A stretch of 64,000 nucleotides of DNA, taken from Lachnospiraceae bacterium. Its GTDB lineage: Bacteria > Bacillota > Clostridia > Lachnospirales > Lachnospiraceae. The notes under the pieces were generated by a model. The model was given only the letters and a program-made list of their open reading frames with translations. It made no database searches and was not told the DNA's origin. The stretch is from assembly GCA_029054245.1 (NCBI GenBank), contig JAIDFQ010000041.1:62001-126000 (forward strand), given 5' to 3'. The position numbers were made by a program, and so were the translations under genes. Positions 26,939-34,734 of the stretch are shown one piece after another (the stretch's first letter is position 1; every line of letters starts with the position of its first letter).

Positions 26939-27460
26939 CTAACAGTTCAGCCCTCCGGCTTCACTGTCACCCTTTTCCAAATCAAGCATATATCGCTTAG
27001 CACGAAGACCGCCTCCAAACCCCACCAATGAACCGTCTGCACCAATCACTCGATGGCAGGGGATAAAAATCATGATTGGATTTTTATTGTTTGCTCCCCC
27101 AACAGCTCTGCATGCCTTTGGATTTCCAATCTGCGCGGCGATCTCACCGTAGCTTTTCGTCTGTCCGTAAGGAATGGATCGCAATGCCTCCCATACCCTC
27201 TTTTGAAACTCCGTTCCCTTAGGTGAAAGCGGCAAGGAAAAATCTTTTCTTTTTCCCTGAAAATATTCCATAAGCTGGGTTCCCGCCATTTTAAGGATTG
27301 CCGACTCCGGCTCTTCTAAAAACCTCATTTCCCCATCAGACCTGCATAAATGATACCTTTCCTTGTACGCATTGTCAACAAATAAAGCTGTGACAGCCTC
27401 TTCATCCTCTTCTATACAAATAATTCCAATAGGCGTCTGTAAATGACATTTATGTTTCAT
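26939..27460 (-). CDS. ogt: Methylated-DNA--protein-cysteine methyltransferase
   Basis: This 173-aa single-use DNA repair protein transfers the methyl group from O6-methylguanine to its own Cys. The active-site motif IPCHRVIGADGSLVGFGGGL lies near residue 130, after the helix-turn-helix segment FQKRVWEALRSIPYGQTKSYGEIA. There is no Ada-like regulatory domain. Its start overlaps the stop codon of the upstream membrane-protein gene by 4 nt (27457-27460), indicating translational coupling. Confidence 0.95.
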   Translation of the reverse strand: MKHKCHLQTPIGIICIEEDEEAVTALFVDNAYKERYHLCRSDGEMRFLEEPESAILKMAGTQLMEYFQGKRKDFSLPLSPKGTEFQKRVWEALRSIPYGQTKSYGEIAAQIGNPKACRAVGGANNKNPIMIFIPCHRVIGADGSLVGFGGGLRAKRYMLDLEKGDSEAGGLNC

Positions 27461-28575
27461 TTTACCTCCTTAGGAAGATATTGGCTGCATATACGGTCTT
27501 CCGGCTTTTCATCAAATAAATAAAGTGCCAAAAGGAATATCCATTCCAAAGGTTTCATCATAAGATAGACCGCATCTGCCGTCCATGCGTGATAAATATG
27601 TCTGGAAATTGGATATCCATAGGTATCGTAAAAGTTTCTGACCAATCTGTGAAAGCGCGGCGTTTTTTCCATAATCAGCTGCTCAAAGGCATTTGCTACA
27701 CAGAGCTGTCTGTTCACCACTATTTTTTCACCTTTCCTGATGCCGTACCGGATTGGCTTTACCAACTTTTTATGCCCACGAAGAGACACTGTACACAGAT
27801 AATGGGTATCATACGCCACTGGTGGCGGCGCAATTTCCTTTGACAGAACCCAGTCACTGGTTTTGGTGAACGCCAGAATAATGCCATCCGGCTGCTGACC
27901 AAACAGGCAAAGCAACATCACCAGAATCCCCAGCAATGGGAGTAGTGCAATCAATGCTGCCCAGAATAAATTTGCCCCCTTCAGAAACCATACGTTTATT
28001 CTTTGCATGATTGAATTTTCATACTGAATGCTTTTTTGTTTTTCCGCTTTTTCCTTTACCAGTTTCACCATCATGGAAACGGCATGAATCAAATAAAGGA
28101 GCGGGACAATGCATAAACACAGACAAACAAAAACATCAGACTCCCCATATCGCATACCCAAAGGACGGGCGCCACAAAGTAACTGGAACATCCACACAAG
28201 GCACAGTCCGCAACCGATATACACACCCCCCAGCAAGATTACTTCAAAGAGAGGCGGCAGTTTTTTTCTGGCAAATTTCAAAATGAAATAACTGAAAAAT
28301 CCCCAAAAGGCAAAAATAATAATGGACAACATATGCTCACTGCAAAAAGGCTCGTGCGCCTTTGGCGATGCATAGGGATTCAGAGGCTGCTGATAATCTG
28401 GAAACTCCCATATTAAAAAGGCAAGCGCCATATAAATACTGCCTACAAAAAAAGCAATCAATTCAAAAATAGGTCTTTCCTGCCTTTTAACGGCAAAGCC
28501 AACATCCAACGCGACTAAAATAAAGGGTGCTAAAAACATCCCGTCGAACAATAACATAAAAATGATTTTTTCCAT
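27457..28575 (-). CDS. Multi-pass membrane protein of unknown function
   Basis: This 372-aa protein has about six hydrophobic segments in its first 230 residues (FLAPFILVALDVGFAV, IAFFVGSIYMALAFLIW, SIIIFAFWGFFSYFILKFA and others). A soluble part follows, containing YLCTVSLRGHKKLVKPIRYG and a conserved-looking RLVRNFYDTYGYPISRHI, then a C-terminal hydrophobic stretch (WIFLLALYLFD). It resembles a Firmicutes membrane family of unknown function (possibly DUF6688), but I am not certain. The ATG at 28575 follows GAGGAGA; an earlier start at 28608 has no site. It is the first gene of the ogt/cys-cluster group. Confidence 0.7.
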   Translation of the reverse strand: MEKIIFMLLFDGMFLAPFILVALDVGFAVKRQERPIFELIAFFVGSIYMALAFLIWEFPDYQQPLNPYASPKAHEPFCSEHMLSIIIFAFWGFFSYFILKFARKKLPPLFEVILLGGVYIGCGLCLVWMFQLLCGARPLGMRYGESDVFVCLCLCIVPLLYLIHAVSMMVKLVKEKAEKQKSIQYENSIMQRINVWFLKGANLFWAALIALLPLLGILVMLLCLFGQQPDGIILAFTKTSDWVLSKEIAPPPVAYDTHYLCTVSLRGHKKLVKPIRYGIRKGEKIVVNRQLCVANAFEQLIMEKTPRFHRLVRNFYDTYGYPISRHIYHAWTADAVYLMMKPLEWIFLLALYLFDEKPEDRICSQYLPKEVK

Positions 28576-28695
28576 CCATCTCTCCTCAAAATTATGTTTT
28601 CTCACCATCTGTTTTTGATTTCATTATACTACTGTTCGTCTTCTATGTAAAAGAACTTTGCATCGTTACATGCGAGCAGGTAAGCATTTATCATG

Positions 28696-28765
28696 AGGAA
28701 TAGGACTCTCCATAAGCAGCCAGGCAATATTCGCAGTCTGGCAGCTTACAGCGGGTCCTATTCCT
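28696..28765. repeat. Intergenic hairpin between superoxide reductase and membrane-protein genes
   Basis: AGGAATAGGAC (28696-28706) pairs with GTCCTATTCCT (28755-28765). Inside it, TAAGCAGCCAG (28713-28723) pairs with CTGGCAGCTTA (28738-28748) with one mismatch. No T-run follows. It lies in the 218-nt gap downstream of the superoxide reductase gene and may end that transcript or be a small structured RNA. Confidence 0.7.
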
Positions 28766-28793
28766 TACGGCGGGGCCAAATTGTCATCGTCCT

Positions 28794-29174
28794 CTATGCG
28801 ATATCTGTTTTCCAGAATCCATGAAGATTGCAGTATGCATAAGCCGCAATTGCCTCATCGCCATCCGCCAGCACGAATTCTCCCACTGGCTGACTGTCTG
28901 GAGTAAGTCTAATGAAGGCTCCTCCTTGCTTTGTCTCAAGAAATATCCAGCCTATACTGTGTTCCTGTGTCATGGGATGGAACACGCTGCCTACTTTGAC
29001 CGTAATCTTTTTTCCATTTCTTTCTACCACTGGAAGATGCTTTTCACCTGCTCCCTCCGCGGTACTGCTGTCAAGCAGCGTAAATCCTTCACATTTACAT
29101 CCGTTTAGATTGTCCTTTTTTCCTGAAACCAGATATAAAATCTCCTCATTCTTTTTTAAAAATACTGCTTCCAT
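28794..29174 (-). CDS. Superoxide reductase (desulfoferrodoxin-like), one-centre form
   Basis: This 126-aa enzyme reduces superoxide to peroxide without making O2, a common defence of anaerobes. All ligands of the catalytic Fe centre are visible: His in EKHLPVV, in VGSVFHPM and in TQEHSIGWI, then Cys and His in AYAYCNLHGFW. The N-terminal rubredoxin-like Cys4 site of two-centre desulfoferrodoxins is gone; only C-K-C near residue 27 remains. AAAGGAG precedes the ATG. It lies 60 nt downstream of the oxidoreductase genes and is probably co-transcribed, which would place an oxygen-defence enzyme with an oxygen-sensitive Fe-S enzyme. Confidence 0.85.
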   Translation of the reverse strand: MEAVFLKKNEEILYLVSGKKDNLNGCKCEGFTLLDSSTAEGAGEKHLPVVERNGKKITVKVGSVFHPMTQEHSIGWIFLETKQGGAFIRLTPDSQPVGEFVLADGDEAIAAYAYCNLHGFWKTDIA

Positions 29175-29234
29175 TTTCTTTTCTCCTTTTCTGCTAAATC
29201 TTATGCACCGCTGTTATGCAAGCGCTTTTATGCT

Positions 29235-31502
29235 TTATAAAATTGGATTCTCTGCTTTTGCCTTAAGACACGCAAATCTCCTATCTATCTCCTCTTGCAT
29301 ATCCTTTACGATTTCTGCATAGGTTTCCTTTTGTAAATGCTTTGTCCTTCCCATCATGGACAGCCAATCTGTCACCGGTATTTTTTTACCTGCTGCTTCC
29401 GGATCATAACTCAAAACGGTCTTCCCCTGCTCCACCTCATAGAGCGGAAAATAGCAACAGTTCACCGCCGCCTCAATGACACGGCGTTCTGTGGCAGGCT
29501 TGTCATTCCAGTTTAAGGGACACGCGGACAACGCTTTCAAATACGCCGTTCCCGTCGTCTTTGCATAATAGGCTGCCTTTGCCGCCTTTTTGATAAAGTC
29601 AATGGGATTGGACTCTACTGCCGTTGCCACATAAGGAATCCCCGTGGCAGCCATAATCTGAGGCATATCCTTATGGAAAAAGGTTTTCCCATACTGTTCC
29701 TTTCCCACATGGGAGGTAGCGCTTCTGGCTCCCTTGGGTGTGGAATAAGAAAGCTGATATCCGGTATTCATATATCCGCCGTTGTCATATTCAAATAAGA
29801 TTAGGCGATGCCCCCTCAGTGCCGTCCCCAATGCCGATCCCATACCAATATCCATACCTCCATCCCCACTCACCATGATAAAAATAATATCCCCCGGTGG
29901 GATTTCGCCTTTTTTCTGCTTGCGGTAACAAATTTCCGCTATGCCGCTTAATGTTGCAGCCCCATTCTGGAATAGGTTATGCAGAAAGGGAACCTTAAAG
30001 CTGGTGCGCGGGTATGCAGTGGTCACGATCATCCCACAGCCTGTCTGGAATAGCAAAACCACAGGCTCCTCGATTGCCCGAAGAAGGAGATTCACATTGA
30101 CCGGAATACCACAGCCCGGGCAGGCTCCATGTCCCGGCGCAAGACGCTTGGGCATTGCTGCGGTAGCATTAAGGCTGCCTCCGCTTACTTCTACCTTTCC
30201 ATTTTCCGCCTTCCTTGTAGAAGTAGCTTTAATCTGTGTCTTTTCACGCGTCAGCGGTGCAAAGAAAGGATCGTTTTCTATTGCAGGCATGGCACCGGTA
30301 AGCCCTTCGGTTAATTTTTCCTTGCAGTCTTCTCCCATCGTCACGCCGTAATACTCAAACTCTGGCATATCCGGATTTTCAGCCCATTCAATCATTCTGA
30401 CGGCATCTTTCACAAAGAAATCCTTTCCGCCAAGTCCATACACCAGACTTTTTATATTGACTTTGCAGCCTGATTTCTGCATCGCCGCCCGGACCTCCAG
30501 AGAGAGATTTCCTCCACCGGCCCCATAGCTGTCCTGTCTGTCTGCCACAAGCAGATTGACAGCGTTTTTACAAAACGAGAACACCTCTTTATCTGGAAAC
30601 GGGCGCAGCGTGTGAATCGTCACTGCTCCTACCTTTTTTCCTTTTTCACGTAGTTGGTCAATTGCCTCAAGCGCCGTGTCATAAGAGGAACCAAGCAGGA
30701 TAAGGATCGTCTCTGCGTCCTCATGGCGGTATCCTTCCACCTTCTGATATCTCCGCCCCGATAACTCTTCATACTCCTTGAAAAGCTCCGGCAGCATTCT
30801 GTCCGCTCTCTTCATTGCCAGATGTAGCTGATATCGGTTATTGATCAGATCCGGCTCATTCATGTAAGAGCCTACTGTAATCGGGCGCTCTAAATCAAGA
30901 AAAGGATAATCTTCCTTCTTAGGACCTAAGAAATCCCGTACTGTCTGATCCTGTTCAAAACGCATACACCGTCTCTTCTGATGACTGGTAAAAAATCCAT
31001 CGAAAGCTACCACCACCGGAAGCCTTACCGCTTCCGCCAGTTTTAGTGCTATCAGATTAAAATCATACACCTCCTGCACGGAGTGGGCGAAGAGAATCGG
31101 CCAGCCCGCATTGAGCATAAACATGATATCACTGTGATCGCCTTTGATCGACAATGGTCCTGATACGGTCCGGCACACCACATTCATGACCATCGGATAT
31201 CTGGTTCCTGACTGCACAGGGAACTGCTCTATTGCATACAGAAGACCGTTTGCACTGGTGGCATTAATGACCCTGCCGCCGCCCACTGCAGCCCCATAGC
31301 AGATTCCCGCGGCGCTGTGTTCTCCCTCTGCCGCAATCATCATCAGGTCTGTCTGCCCATTTGCCCGCATAATATCCAAATTTTCGGCAATCTGGGTCGA
31401 TGGGGTAATGGGGTAATATCCCATCAGATCATAGCCAATCTGCCTGATGGCAATTGCTGCTATTTCGTTTCCACTGGCATACTCTGTTACCTGCTTTTCC
31501 AT
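29235..31502 (-). CDS. 2-oxoacid:ferredoxin oxidoreductase, fused alpha-beta subunit
   Basis: This 755-aa protein fuses two subunits that are often separate. Residues 1-380 form the alpha part: pyrimidine-binding domain with MGYYPITPSTQIAE and ATSANGLLYAIEQFPVQSG, then domain II with ILLGSSYDTALEAID. Residues about 455-750 form the beta part, with LAPGHGACPGCGIP for the Fe-S cluster and the TPP motif VSGDGGMDIGMGS to YDNGGYMNTG. It oxidises a 2-oxo acid to acyl-CoA, CO2 and reduced ferredoxin. The substrate (pyruvate, 2-oxoglutarate, branched-chain) cannot be read. Its ATG overlaps the stop of the gamma-delta gene by one base. Confidence 0.88.
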   Translation of the reverse strand: MEKQVTEYASGNEIAAIAIRQIGYDLMGYYPITPSTQIAENLDIMRANGQTDLMMIAAEGEHSAAGICYGAAVGGGRVINATSANGLLYAIEQFPVQSGTRYPMVMNVVCRTVSGPLSIKGDHSDIMFMLNAGWPILFAHSVQEVYDFNLIALKLAEAVRLPVVVAFDGFFTSHQKRRCMRFEQDQTVRDFLGPKKEDYPFLDLERPITVGSYMNEPDLINNRYQLHLAMKRADRMLPELFKEYEELSGRRYQKVEGYRHEDAETILILLGSSYDTALEAIDQLREKGKKVGAVTIHTLRPFPDKEVFSFCKNAVNLLVADRQDSYGAGGGNLSLEVRAAMQKSGCKVNIKSLVYGLGGKDFFVKDAVRMIEWAENPDMPEFEYYGVTMGEDCKEKLTEGLTGAMPAIENDPFFAPLTREKTQIKATSTRKAENGKVEVSGGSLNATAAMPKRLAPGHGACPGCGIPVNVNLLLRAIEEPVVLLFQTGCGMIVTTAYPRTSFKVPFLHNLFQNGAATLSGIAEICYRKQKKGEIPPGDIIFIMVSGDGGMDIGMGSALGTALRGHRLILFEYDNGGYMNTGYQLSYSTPKGARSATSHVGKEQYGKTFFHKDMPQIMAATGIPYVATAVESNPIDFIKKAAKAAYYAKTTGTAYLKALSACPLNWNDKPATERRVIEAAVNCCYFPLYEVEQGKTVLSYDPEAAGKKIPVTDWLSMMGRTKHLQKETYAEIVKDMQEEIDRRFACLKAKAENPIL

Positions 31503-32605
31503 TACACTTCCCCTCCTTCCATTCTTTTTTCCGTCAGGTAGGACTCCGAAGTGACATAACCGTCAGGTCCTGTCTTGATATAATCATCAGGCATACGCAC
31601 CAGATCCTGATTTGGAAGAAAAAATTCTTTATCGGGATGTTCTGCCTCCAGCCCCTGTACCAGCGCATTCACCGGGCACACATCCACACACCGCAGGCAT
31701 CCTTTGCAGTGATAATAATCTAACCCTCTATTCACCATCATCTCTCTACCCTTATACTCTCCCTTTGCAAACTGAAAAACCATATCCGGGCAGGTAGAAT
31801 CACACAACCCACAGTTAATACATCTCTCCTTTATAAAGAGAGGAATATATCCCTGCCTGGAAGGTGAAAGATCTGCCGTCACAGTGCTGCCATATCTGGG
31901 ATTAATTCCTCCTATAGGCGCATTAGCATATCCCCACTCTCTTTTCATCGACCTTTTGTCCGCATTTGTACCCTCTCCGTCCATCTTCACGCCTGCTGTA
32001 TCTTGCCCCGATAGCCGCAGTTCCTCATAGCCTCGCCTGATTCCTTCCAGATTTCCTTTCAGCGCATCCGGATACTTCTTTCCGAGCGTATCTGCACAGA
32101 TGCTGTTCACATCTTCAAGGTCGGTAAATCCCATGACTTTTGCAATCGCTCCCAGCATTACCATATTGATTCTTGAATGGGTTTCCATTGCAATTTTCTG
32201 CGCATTGATAACATAGCAATTTTTAACTTTAACAGGAATTTTCCCCTCAAAATTCCCCTGCCCGCCTTCCAGACTGATAATGACTTCTGTGCTTTCATGA
32301 CAGCCCTCCCATGCACTGCCGTCTCTAAGCAGCGCCTGATGGAAGATCACCAACAAATCTGGTTCTATTATAGGGGAATGAATTCTAATTTCTTTGTCCT
32401 TTTTACAATACCGTATAAAACCTTTGACCGGCGTACCCGTCTTCTCCGAACCATAGCTGGAAAAACTAGTGCTGTTTAAATCAAGATACTTCATTCCTAG
32501 TTCGCCCAGCATCTTACCGCACAAATTGGCGCCAAGGCCGCCAATGCTCTCTAATCTGATTTCATAATAACCGCTCGCCGTTTCCGGCAGACTGACCTTT
32601 CCCAT
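31502..32605 (-). CDS. 2-oxoacid:ferredoxin oxidoreductase, fused gamma-delta subunit
   Basis: This 367-aa protein joins the gamma domain (IRLESIGGLGANLCGKMLGE at the N-terminus, INMVMLGAIAKVMGF near 170) to a delta ferredoxin domain. The latter has two complete 4Fe-4S motifs, CINCGLCDSTCPD near 270 and CKGCLRCVDVCP near 308. It carries electrons from the TPP site of its partner to external ferredoxin. The ATG at 32605 has GGAGGAA before it; the ATG at 32623 is upstream of that site. It is the first gene of gamma-delta, alpha-beta, superoxide reductase. Confidence 0.88.
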   Translation of the reverse strand: MGKVSLPETASGYYEIRLESIGGLGANLCGKMLGELGMKYLDLNSTSFSSYGSEKTGTPVKGFIRYCKKDKEIRIHSPIIEPDLLVIFHQALLRDGSAWEGCHESTEVIISLEGGQGNFEGKIPVKVKNCYVINAQKIAMETHSRINMVMLGAIAKVMGFTDLEDVNSICADTLGKKYPDALKGNLEGIRRGYEELRLSGQDTAGVKMDGEGTNADKRSMKREWGYANAPIGGINPRYGSTVTADLSPSRQGYIPLFIKERCINCGLCDSTCPDMVFQFAKGEYKGREMMVNRGLDYYHCKGCLRCVDVCPVNALVQGLEAEHPDKEFFLPNQDLVRMPDDYIKTGPDGYVTSESYLTEKRMEGGEV

Positions 32606-32842
32606 ACCGTTCCTCCATAGCATTATTTTGGAATTATAAAAACAGTATGCTTTATTTAAAAAAATATATTCATGATATATCCTGAAACAAAAAGGGAGAA
32701 TGTAAAGTTTGAAACATAAACTGTATAGTGAAATAGAGAAGATTTGTTTCTTAAATAAGCTGCCGCAACTGGCAGAGATGACCTAGCCGCTCCTCCATCC
32801 TTTATTCATTCAGGAGCATATGCAAAGGACACACAGGTCCTA

Positions 32843-33748
32843 TTAATCTCGATTTCGAAAATCAGGCATGTGATACTTCTTGTCTCCTTGCATGTCCGAT
32901 TTGGCTAGCCGTTCTTTTTCCCATAAATCAATCTGCTGCTTCGCCTTTTCGTACTCTTCTGTAGATGTTTCAAGCCCTTCACATGCCTGCTGCAAACTGA
33001 TATTAAAATTCTTCATTGCCGCCTCGACATTTCTAACCAAACTCTTCCGGCGACCTTGCTCAATTCCTTGTTCGATTCCCTGCTCGATTCCCTGCTCGAT
33101 TCCCTGCTCGATTCCTCGCGCAATTCCATACTCCATTCCGCGCTCTATTCCTTGTTTCAATCCGATTTCAAGAATATTCATCTTTATTGCCTCCCATTCT
33201 TCTGATTGCTTAACTTCTGCCACGATTCTGTCCAAGTCCAGAATCCGTGCATCCTTTATGATTATGTCTTCATTCGCTAGCGTTGTATTCTTCATGTACT
33301 GCATCAGACTGACTAATTCAGGTCTGCCGTTTTTACTCGCCATATTGAGAAAAATCTTACTCGTGCCATCCCCCAGCGGCAAATCTGCAATCTCTTCGCA
33401 CTTCTCTCTGAAAGTATACATCGCCATATCTTTGCCAAAAATATCTTCCTGCGTAATAAAAATTATCGCCGTTGACGGAAGATTCTTATATCGGGTTTCC
33501 TTACCTGATTTTAGAATTGGCGTGTCTATCATCCCCTGATAAAATCTGGAACGTTTACGGACATCATCACTGCTTGTATCATTCTGCATCTCCATATCAA
33601 ATTGTCTATCGCGCACATCCAATGCCCATGCATCCAGGCGTATTGCCCTCTTACCGGACTCATTTAAAACCACTTGTTCCGCCTTGATTTCTTTAAGCTT
33701 TAAATAAGCAAGGAGTTTGGCAGAGATTGCTCTGCATAGACATGAATC
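32843..33748 (-). pseudogene. Rpn/PD-(D/E)XK nuclease family protein, 5'-truncated
   Basis: The frame is open from 33748 (after a TGA) to 32843. The first usable start, a GTG at 33673, has no ribosome-binding site. The visible product resembles Rpn/PDDEXK transposase-like proteins from the middle of the nuclease domain on: GKRAIRLDAWALDVRDRQFDMEMQ with the D and E-x-Q residues, RSRFYQGMIDT, TAIIFITQEDIFG, then a tail with five copies of the GIEQ repeat. The usual first 40-60 residues are missing. Full members promote RecA-independent recombination. It probably no longer makes a full protein. Confidence 0.75.
33058..33115. repeat. 12-bp tandem repeats coding for Gly-Ile-Glu-Gln
   Basis: About five copies of a 12-bp unit (GATTCCCTGCTC and variants) run inside the Rpn-like gene, adding (G-I-E-Q)n to its C-terminal tail. 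Exact central copies suggest recent slippage. Confidence 0.85.
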
Positions 33749-33840
33749 TCATGAGAATTCTAGATTTGTTCTTTGCTTAATCTGATAGTAGCACATTCTG
33801 TTTTTCATTACAAGATAAACTTAATAAAAATAATTCAGCA

Positions 33841-33948
33841 AATGTTTAGACCGCAGGTAAACGTTACAGAAATGGCGAAGCCGCCGCTGACTGCGGGCGT
33901 CTTCGCCATTTCTGCCGCGCTGTTCTTGCGGTCTTTCATGTAAACATT
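33841..33948. repeat. Long interrupted hairpin
   Basis: Three stem blocks pair in order: AATGTTTA with TAAACATT, GACCGCA with TGCGGTC, and CAGAAATGGCGAAG with CTTCGCCATTTCTG. They surround a 20-nt GC-rich loop. There is no T-run on either side. It fills the gap between the gene at 33988 (ending here) and the Rpn-like remnant. Confidence 0.75.
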
Positions 33949-33987
33949 GTCAGGTTACCATATATAAAAGCACATACCTTACAGCCC

Positions 33988-34734
33988 TCATCCTTTGGCG
34001 TTGTATTTTCCCCCACCTAATAGCGCATCAAAAATATCGCTTCCATACTGGTTATAGCTGTAATTTCCTGCATACTGGCTTCTATTAAGTACTGCAAGAT
34101 TCGTCTCTGCATTGGCAAGGATATTTTCTGCCCTTTTTCCGATATCATCTATAAAGGTTCCGGCTTTTCCTAAAACCTCCTTCATCTTAGATGCATCCGC
34201 CGATTTGAAGAGCTCCTTGTTAAGGGACAGTGTACCGTCGCTATTTTGTGTGATTCCAAGCTCGCCAAGCTTTGATTTTGCACTCTGGAAATATCCCTTC
34301 ATCTGCTTTGCATAAATCTCATTGACGCTGCCGCCTTCTTCGGTCATGGCTTTCATTATCTTATTGTAATCTTCAATAAGACCAGATACCTGGGTCAGCA
34401 TGTCGCCTTTATATTCTGCGACTTCCTCCTCTGTGAGTTTTTCCCATTCTTTCTCTGGCATATTAAGAAGTGTTTTTGTCCGTGTCTTAAGGCTTTCTGC
34501 CGCCGTTTTCATAGATGTATAATTTTCTTTTGACTTTGTGCTTGCCGTGCCCAACAGCCCGTTTTTCTGGCTTCTTGCCTGCTTTTTAATTGCATTTGCA
34601 AGAGAATTGCTGTTGCTATCAGAACTTCCCCGCAAAATACTTCCCATTTTAGTGCTCTGGGTTCTTGCCCTCGATCTTGCCTGACTTACCAGCCTATTTT
34701 GTAAAATAAGTGAATTAATCCCATTCCTTGCCAT
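33988..34734 (-). CDS. Unknown helical protein encoded with a GHKL/LytTR system
   Basis: This 248-aa product is not recognised. It has no signal peptide or membrane helix. It starts MARNGINSLILQNRL and has a basic, Ser/Asn-rich first 70 residues. It continues with mostly helical segments (WEKLTEEEVAEYKGDMLTQV, IYAKQMKGYFQSAKSKLGEL) and ends in a Tyr/Asn/Gly-rich tail (YAGNYSYNQYGSDIFDALLG). The start follows AAAGGAGA and lies inside the last 20 nt of the kinase gene, so the two are translationally coupled. The form could suit a small secreted or surface-structure protein, but there is no direct evidence. Confidence 0.75.
   Translation of the reverse strand: MARNGINSLILQNRLVSQARSRARTQSTKMGSILRGSSDSNSNSLANAIKKQARSQKNGLLGTASTKSKENYTSMKTAAESLKTRTKTLLNMPEKEWEKLTEEEVAEYKGDMLTQVSGLIEDYNKIMKAMTEEGGSVNEIYAKQMKGYFQSAKSKLGELGITQNSDGTLSLNKELFKSADASKMKEVLGKAGTFIDDIGKRAENILANAETNLAVLNRSQYAGNYSYNQYGSDIFDALLGGGKYNAKG

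Noticed and set aside
33058-33115. Possible CRISPR-like repeats
   Set aside because: The unit is 12 bp, directly tandem without spacers and in frame with a coding sequence.
32880-33539. 219-aa plus-strand frame with Ile-Pro-Cys-Ser repeats
   Set aside because: It is the reverse strand of the GIEQ tandem repeats in the Rpn-like gene. The minus-strand reading matches a known family.
33988-34734. Flagellin-like N-terminus (INSLILQNRL) in the unknown protein
   Set aside because: Only a few residues resemble flagellin. The conserved RLSSG segment and the C-terminal D0 helix are absent.
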